From CATOSK01 sp963665735 (GTDB lineage Bacteria; Chloroflexota; Dehalococcoidia; Lucifugimonadales; UBA3495), in contig OY762444.1 in assembly GCA_963665735.1 (NCBI GenBank), positions 3,162,001 through 3,226,000 on the forward strand: a stretch of 64,000 bases of DNA. The letters run 5' to 3'. Positions 60,072-64,000 of this stretch are shown here, piece by piece; the first letter of the stretch is position 1; each line of letters starts with the position of its first letter. The translations under genes and the position numbers were made by a program. The notes below the pieces were generated by a model. It was not told where the DNA came from. It did no database searches and saw only the letters and a list, made by a program, of their open reading frames with translations.

Positions 60072-60398
60072 ATGTACCTTTTGCGAAGAATTGCCAGGAC
60101 TCAGCCGGGGAAGGCTTGGGAAGTGGCCGCCTATCTGTCCAAGATTTGCGCCGCCTATGAAGAGGGCGGGCGCAACAAGGCCAACATCTACGTCGGCGCG
60201 CCCGGGTTGGCCGGCAGCCCCGACACCGCCTACGCCGAGTGGACCCAGGACAGCATCGCCCCCAACTGGCGGCAGAAGATTCCCCCGGCGGTCATGGAAA
60301 ACAACCGCCCCATGCAGGCGCTCCTCACCTCCTACGAACTGGAGATTTACGAACTGGTCAACGACGAAAAGCTGGCCGACCGGAACATCAGCGTCTAG
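60072..60398 (+). CDS. small hypothetical protein, possible NIPSNAP/EthD-like dimeric barrel
   Basis: The 108-residue protein: MYLLRRIARTQPGKAWEVAA, YLSKICAAYEEGGRNKANIY, SPDTAYAEWTQDSIAPNWRQ, YELEIYELVNDEKL. The beta-alpha-beta pattern and 'V-x-Y/AEW' core suggest a ferredoxin-like dimeric barrel of NIPSNAP type; this is weak. Transcribed toward the trp region but separated by the T-box promoter. Confidence 0.6.
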   Translation: MYLLRRIARTQPGKAWEVAAYLSKICAAYEEGGRNKANIYVGAPGLAGSPDTAYAEWTQDSIAPNWRQKIPPAVMENNRPMQALLTSYELEIYELVNDEKLADRNISV

Positions 60399-60409
60399 GG
60401 CGATTTGCC

Positions 60410-60439
60410 TTGACACCGCCGGGAAGGGCTACCTATACT
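60410..60439 (+). promoter_or_regulatory. strong sigma-70-like promoter for the trp T-box unit
   Basis: Consensus TTGACA, 18-bp spacer, TATACT. It is the best promoter in the window and begins 12 bp after the stop of the gene at 60072. Confidence 0.85.
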
Positions 60440-60445
60440 CGGCGG

Positions 60446-60775
60446 AAACAATCGAACAATTAAAGGCTGGGAAGGGGACTAGTAGGCTTCCAGCGAGGCC
60501 CAGAGAGCCGGGTAAGGTGTGAACCGGCGCCCATCGGGGAAGCGCGAATGGCCCCCTGAGCCGCAGGCTGAACCGGCGGAGGACGCAACGCCGCCGCAGT
60601 AGGCTGGTACGCCTGGGCTGCGTTAAAGGCCCGCGGCACAGAGGCCGGGCAAGCCAAGGGCCTCTCCGCCGGTTGAGACGCCGTTCCTCCGCTTGCCTTT
60701 GAGGGGTGAACCGGCAAAAAAGGGTGGCAACACGGATAAGCCCCGTCCCTTGTGGATGGGGCTATTTTTTTGGAG
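60446..60775 (+). promoter_or_regulatory. T-box riboswitch, specifier UGG (tryptophan)
   Basis: Stem I includes AGAGAGCCGGG and GGTGTGAACCGGC. The specifier lies in GCGAATGGCCCCCTGAGCCG, where GAA is followed by TGG at 60549-60551 and then CTGAGC, the normal pattern. The T-box core is AAAAAAGGGTGGCAACACGG (60716-60735), with TGGC for pairing with a tRNA ending GCCA; tRNA-Trp has G at the discriminator, which fits. Uncharged tRNA-Trp would favour the antiterminator, and transcription would read through into relB, relE and trpE. Confidence 0.88.
60739..60770 (+). terminator. T-box-controlled intrinsic terminator
   Basis: AGCCCCGTCC pairs with GGATGGGGCT around a short loop, and ATTTTTTT follows. 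It is mutually exclusive with the antiterminator built from the GGTGGCAACACGG core. Confidence 0.85.
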
Positions 60776-60785
60776 GCTGCGGCTG

Positions 60786-60992
60786 ATGACAAGACTATCG
60801 CCCCAATACATTGTTGACAGCAAAGGCAGGAAAAAGGCGGTGGTGATTCCCATAAAACAGTTCGATATTGTTGTTGACCGTCTGGCAGATTTGGAGGACG
60901 CCCTTTTCCTGGACCAAGCCGACGACGATGCCTTGGAATTTGTTGACTACCGGGAAGTGCGGGCGGAACTCAAGAAAGAAGGACGGCTTTGA
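60786..60992 (+). CDS. RelB/Phd-like antitoxin inside trp leader-to-trpE gap
   Basis: The 68-residue protein: TRLSPQYIVDSKGRKKAVVI, PIKQFDIVVDRLADLEDALF, YREVRAELKKEGRL. The N-terminal half has the Phd/YefM 'Y-I-V-D-x-x-G-x-x-x-A-V-V-I' pattern; the tail would bind toxin. GGAGG lies about 9 bp upstream. It starts 15 bp after the T-box terminator. Its stop overlaps the toxin start. Confidence 0.8.
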   Translation: MTRLSPQYIVDSKGRKKAVVIPIKQFDIVVDRLADLEDALFLDQADDDALEFVDYREVRAELKKEGRL

Positions 60993-61249
60993 CCTTTCGG
61001 GTGGAAATTGAATCCGGTGCCCTTAGAGATTTGAGGGCGTTGCCGGAGCAGGTTCTAAGGAGAGTGGACGCCGCGATTTCGGCTTTACACGACAACCCAT
61101 TGCCCCGGGGAGCGGTCAGGGTTCGGGGTAGGTCGCGTGAAGGTTGGCGCGTCAGGGTGGGCGAGTACCGGATTTTATACACAATAGACCGTGACCGTAT
61201 GCTGGTCAGAATTCATAGAATCCGGCATCGTCGGGAGGCTTACAGGTAA
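60989..61249 (+). CDS. RelE/ParE-family toxin
   Basis: The 86-residue protein: TFRVEIESGALRDLRALPEQ, VLRRVDAAISALHDNPLPRG, EGWRVRVGEYRILYTIDRDR, RIHRIRHRREAYR. It has the RelE mRNA-interferase fold with the C-terminal Arg/His cluster. TTG start overlaps the antitoxin stop. It ends 52 bp before trpE. Confidence 0.85.
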   Translation: MTFRVEIESGALRDLRALPEQVLRRVDAAISALHDNPLPRGAVRVRGRSREGWRVRVGEYRILYTIDRDRMLVRIHRIRHRREAYR

Positions 61250-61301
61250 CGCCGGGCCGGGAAACTGGTTAATCAAATCTTCGGGAGCTAAATTCAGGGC
61301 C

Positions 61302-62765
61302 ATGTATTACCCTTCCCTGGAACAAGTCAAGGCGATGGCCGGCCGGGGCAACCTGGCGCCGGTGTACCGCACCATCAACGCCGACCTGGAAACGCCGGTT
61401 TCGGCCTATCTGAAGGTCGCCCGCGACCCCTATTCCTTCCTGCTGGAAAGCGTGGCCGGCGGCGAGCGGCTGGGCCGGTACAGCTTCATCGGCACTCAAC
61501 CCTACAAGGTTATCAAGACCGGACGGGGCGAGGATGCGGGGGAAGTTGACCCCCTGCTACTGGTGCAGGAAGAAATGGACAACTACCGCCTGGCCCCGGT
61601 GGAAGGTCTGCCCCGGTTCCACGGCGGCGGCGTCGGTTACGTCGCCTACGACGCCATCCGCTACTTTGAGCCGCGGGTGCCGCCCATGCCGGCCGACCCC
61701 CAGGGTTTGCCGGAGTCGGTCTTTATGTTCGCCGACACCATGTTGGTTTTCGACCACCTCCAGCACAGCATCAAGGTGGTCAGCCACGCCCGGCTGGACG
61801 GCGACATCGAAACCGAGTACGCCGCCGCCGTCAGCAAGATTGAGGACATGGCCCGGCGTCTGGCTCATCCCCTGGAATTGTCGCCGGAACTGCTGGGCCA
61901 ACCCCAGGAACCCGGCGAACCCGGCGAACCCGGCGTCATCGAGTCCAACTTTACCCAGGAGTTGTACCACCAGGCCGTCGAAAAGTGCGTCGAATACATC
62001 TACGACGGCGACGTTATCCAGGTGGTCAACTCCCAGCGGTTTTCCCGCCGGACCGACGCCCATCCCTTCCAGGTGTACCGGGCGCTGCGCAGCGTCAACC
62101 CGTCCCCGTATATGTACTACCTGCACCTGGACGACTTCCATATCGTAGGGGCGGCCATCGAAACGGTGGTGAAGGTGGAGGACGGCATCGCTGCCACCCA
62201 TCCCATCGCCGGCACCCGCCCCCGCGGGCGCACCCCGGAAGAGGATGCCGCGCTGGAGGAAGAACTCAAGACCAGCGAAAAGCAGCGGGCCGAACACATC
62301 ATGCTGGTTGACCTGGGGCGCAACGACATTGGCCGGGTCAGTGTGCCGGGGACGGTGGAAGTGACGCAGCTGATGGACGTGGAGCGGTTTTCCCACGTGA
62401 TGCACCTGGTTTCCCACGTAGAGGGCCGGCTGAAGCCGGAACTGACTCCCTACGACGCCCTGCGTTCCTGCTTTCCCGCCGGCACGGTGTCCGGCGCGCC
62501 CAAAATCCGGGCGATGGAGATTATCGCGGAGATTGAAGGGGAAAAGCGGGGGCCATACGGCGGAGCCGTCGGTTATTTCAGTTTCTCCGGCAACATGGAT
62601 ACGGCCCTGGTGCTGCGGACGGGAATCTACAAGGACGGCATCATGTACGTGCAGGCGGGCGGCGGCGTGGTGGCCGACAGCGTGGCCGAGGACGAATACC
62701 TGGAAACCAAGCACAAGTCCGGCGCGTTGATGCGGGCCATTGACGTTGCCGAGGGACGGGCTTAG
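61302..62765 (+). CDS. trpE: anthranilate synthase component I
   Basis: The 487-residue chorismate-utilising enzyme makes anthranilate with TrpG-derived ammonia. The N-terminus has the tryptophan feedback site (SFLLESVAGGERLGRYSFIG). The C-terminus has THPIAGTRPRGRTPEED, VDLGRNDIGRVS, SCFPAGTVSGAPKIRAME, YGGAVGYFSFSGNMDTALVL. This is TrpE rather than PabB by the LLES motif. It is preceded by a Trp T-box and a RelBE pair, so regulation by charged tRNA-Trp plus feedback inhibition is expected. Confidence 0.96.
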   Translation: MYYPSLEQVKAMAGRGNLAPVYRTINADLETPVSAYLKVARDPYSFLLESVAGGERLGRYSFIGTQPYKVIKTGRGEDAGEVDPLLLVQEEMDNYRLAPVEGLPRFHGGGVGYVAYDAIRYFEPRVPPMPADPQGLPESVFMFADTMLVFDHLQHSIKVVSHARLDGDIETEYAAAVSKIEDMARRLAHPLELSPELLGQPQEPGEPGEPGVIESNFTQELYHQAVEKCVEYIYDGDVIQVVNSQRFSRRTDAHPFQVYRALRSVNPSPYMYYLHLDDFHIVGAAIETVVKVEDGIAATHPIAGTRPRGRTPEEDAALEEELKTSEKQRAEHIMLVDLGRNDIGRVSVPGTVEVTQLMDVERFSHVMHLVSHVEGRLKPELTPYDALRSCFPAGTVSGAPKIRAMEIIAEIEGEKRGPYGGAVGYFSFSGNMDTALVLRTGIYKDGIMYVQAGGGVVADSVAEDEYLETKHKSGALMRAIDVAEGRA

Positions 62766-62803
62766 GCGCTGTCGTGATTTGTCGTCATTCCCGCATCTTG
62801 ACC

Positions 62804-62966
62804 GTCATTCCGGCGCAGGCCGGTATCCAGGATTCCTTGCCCATACGGACGTTGTTCCATGCTTGGGCTTTCTGGATTCCGGCTTTCGCCGGAATGACGG
62901 TGATTACTCCGGCATATATGACGGCAAGGAGTTCTGGATTCCGGCTTTCGCTGGAATGACGATACA
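62804..62966. repeat. REP composite plus extra palindrome
   Basis: It contains the two-palindrome unit (62804-62900) and a further single palindrome (GGATTCCGGCTTTCGCTGGA, about 62936-62955). It separates trpE from the VOC gene in the same direction and could attenuate or stabilise the mRNA. Confidence 0.75.
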
Positions 62967-62990
62967 TCGGCAATTGAAGGAGGATATAGC

Positions 62991-63431
62991 ATGCTCAAAT
63001 CCATGTTTCATACCGGGTTCATCGTTGACGACGTGGAGGAGGCGGTGGACTTCTACACCAACGTCCTGGGGTTCCGCGTCGCTATGCGGATGGAACGGCA
63101 GGGGGAGTTTATTGACCAGGTGCTGGGGTTCGAAGGGGCGCATATCAAGGGCGCCTTCGTTGACCTGGGCGAAGGGCACCAACTGGAGCTCATCCAGTAC
63201 CTCAATCCCGCCAGCGGGCCGGGGGGAATCAACCGCAACGACCTGGGCGCGGCGCATCTGGCCTTCTACGTGGAGGACATTGACGGGTTTTACGCCGAAA
63301 AGTCCCAACAGGGGTTGCGCCCGGTCAACCCGCCGGCCCCCAACTATGACGAAAACGGACGTCTTTTCCGCAAGGTCATGTACGCCCAGGACCCGGACGG
63401 CAACTGGCTGGAATTTGTGGAGTTGCTCTGA
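62991..63431 (+). CDS. VOC-superfamily protein (glyoxalase/epimerase-like)
   Basis: The 146-residue protein: FHTGFIVDDVEEAVDFYTNV, LGFRVAMRMERQGEFIDQVL, GHQLELIQYLNPAS, AHLAFYVEDIDGFYAEKSQQ, VMYAQDPDGNWLEFVELL, with the His and Glu metal ligands of the VOC fold (His4/Glu in LELIQ, His in AHLAF, Glu in LEFVE). It lies between trpE and trpG, overlapping the latter by 1 bp. Confidence 0.85.
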   Translation: MLKSMFHTGFIVDDVEEAVDFYTNVLGFRVAMRMERQGEFIDQVLGFEGAHIKGAFVDLGEGHQLELIQYLNPASGPGGINRNDLGAAHLAFYVEDIDGFYAEKSQQGLRPVNPPAPNYDENGRLFRKVMYAQDPDGNWLEFVELL

Positions 63432-64000
63432 TGCTGCTGCTGATAGACAACTACGACAGCTTTACCTACAACCTGTACCAATACCTGTCCGAGTTGGGGG
63501 CCGAAGTCGTCACCGTCCGCAACGACAAGACCGACCTGGAAGAAATTGAGGGTTTGGCGCCGGAAGGAATCATCATCTCTCCCGGCCCATGCACCCCCCA
63601 GGAAGCGGGAATATCCAAGGACGTAATCCGGCGGTTCGGGCCAACGATTCCCACGCTGGGGGTATGCCTGGGGCACCAGTGCATCGGCGAGGTTTACGGG
63701 GCCACCGTGGGCCGGGCCGGGGAAATCCGTCACGGCAAGACTTCCATGATTCACCACCGGGGTCAGGGAGCGCTGGCCGGGCTGCCCGACCCCTTCGAGG
63801 CCATCCGCTATCATTCGCTGGTGGTTTACCCGGAAACCATGCCCGACTGCCTGGAAACCACGGCGTGGACGGAAAACGGCCTGATTATGGCCCTGCGTCA
63901 CAAGGAATATCCCATTGAGGGGGTGCAGTTCCACCCGGAATCAATAATGACCCCGGCGGGCAAAGACCTGCTGCGGAATTTCCTTGACCGGGTGGCGGGG
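63431..64000 (+). CDS. trpG: anthranilate synthase component II, 3' end outside window
   Basis: Class I glutamine amidotransferase, 190 codons visible: LLLIDNYDSFTYNLYQYLSE, ISPGPCTPQEAGIS, GVCLGHQCIGEVYG with catalytic Cys, and GVQFHPESIMTP with His/Glu of the triad. It supplies ammonia to TrpE. The ATG overlaps the VOC stop (ATGA), so the two are co-translated. Confidence 0.95.
   Translation, partial: MLLLIDNYDSFTYNLYQYLSELGAEVVTVRNDKTDLEEIEGLAPEGIIISPGPCTPQEAGISKDVIRRFGPTIPTLGVCLGHQCIGEVYGATVGRAGEIRHGKTSMIHHRGQGALAGLPDPFEAIRYHSLVVYPETMPDCLETTAWTENGLIMALRHKEYPIEGVQFHPESIMTPAGKDLLRNFLDRVAG

Overview
The window is GC-rich, densely coded bacterial DNA. Gene content suggests a heterotrophic Chloroflexota bacterium, perhaps Dehalococcoidia/SAR202-like: two flavin-dependent LLM monooxygenases, a CaiB-type CoA transferase, MmgE/PrpD, a quinone oxidoreductase, cupins, amidohydrolase and MaoC/SDR beta-oxidation genes, dispersed REP/MITE palindromes and many small toxin-antitoxin genes. 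There is no rRNA, so the taxonomy is inference only.

Layout. 1-2.3 kb: end of a CPA2 antiporter, then a BtuF-like cobalamin-binding protein interrupted by an in-frame TGA exactly where the family has the second Cys of a CxxC motif; a SECIS-like hairpin follows the TGA, making this a candidate selenoprotein. 2.4-5 kb: hisF, a HAD phosphatase and hisIE on the minus strand. 5-12.6 kb: GlcG-like protein, cyclase-family hydrolase, cohesin-like surface protein, HEPN-like protein, hisS, a coupled P-loop kinase/NUDIX pair and a CoA transferase. 12.8-16 kb: tRNA-Asp, then a DUF4258/DUF2283/DUF2442 cassette bracketed by two copies of the 3' end of an LLM monooxygenase gene. 16.2-17.5 kb: MFS transporter. 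17.9-25.9 kb: a type I restriction-modification operon (hsdM, hsdS, hsdR) that carries a TIR-like protein plus a three-helix membrane protein between hsdM and hsdS, and a VapBC pair between hsdS and hsdR.

26.3-29 kb: three tandem bicupin genes. 29-37 kb: ligA, a carboxymuconolactone-decarboxylase-like protein, tRNA-Arg, gyrB, NUDIX, HEPN-like and NurA genes. 37.4-39.5 kb: a tiny basic ORF, a FINCPFD-family protein and a membrane-anchored putative metallopeptidase. 39.7-48.1 kb: a catabolic block (two MaoC-type hot-dog proteins, amidohydrolase, two near-identical MFE-2-like SDRs, LLM oxidoreductase) interleaved with three HEPN-like genes and three tandem HigBA cassettes. 48.4-54.1 kb: bioY, an MBL-fold protein, a lipoprotein, an IS1-like element, an SLC13 transporter and an enoyl-CoA hydratase. 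54.2-60.4 kb: HicAB, DUF2442, MmgE/PrpD, quinone oxidoreductase, Uma2, a HicB-like protein and another HEPN-like gene.

60.4-64 kb: a strong promoter and a T-box leader whose specifier reads UGG (Trp), followed by a RelBE-type pair, then trpE, a VOC protein and trpG (running off the edge). The T-box very likely controls tryptophan synthesis, and the toxin-antitoxin pair sits between the switch and the genes it serves. The strongest candidates for something new are the Sec-containing BtuF-like protein and the restriction operon with embedded TIR/membrane and VapBC modules.
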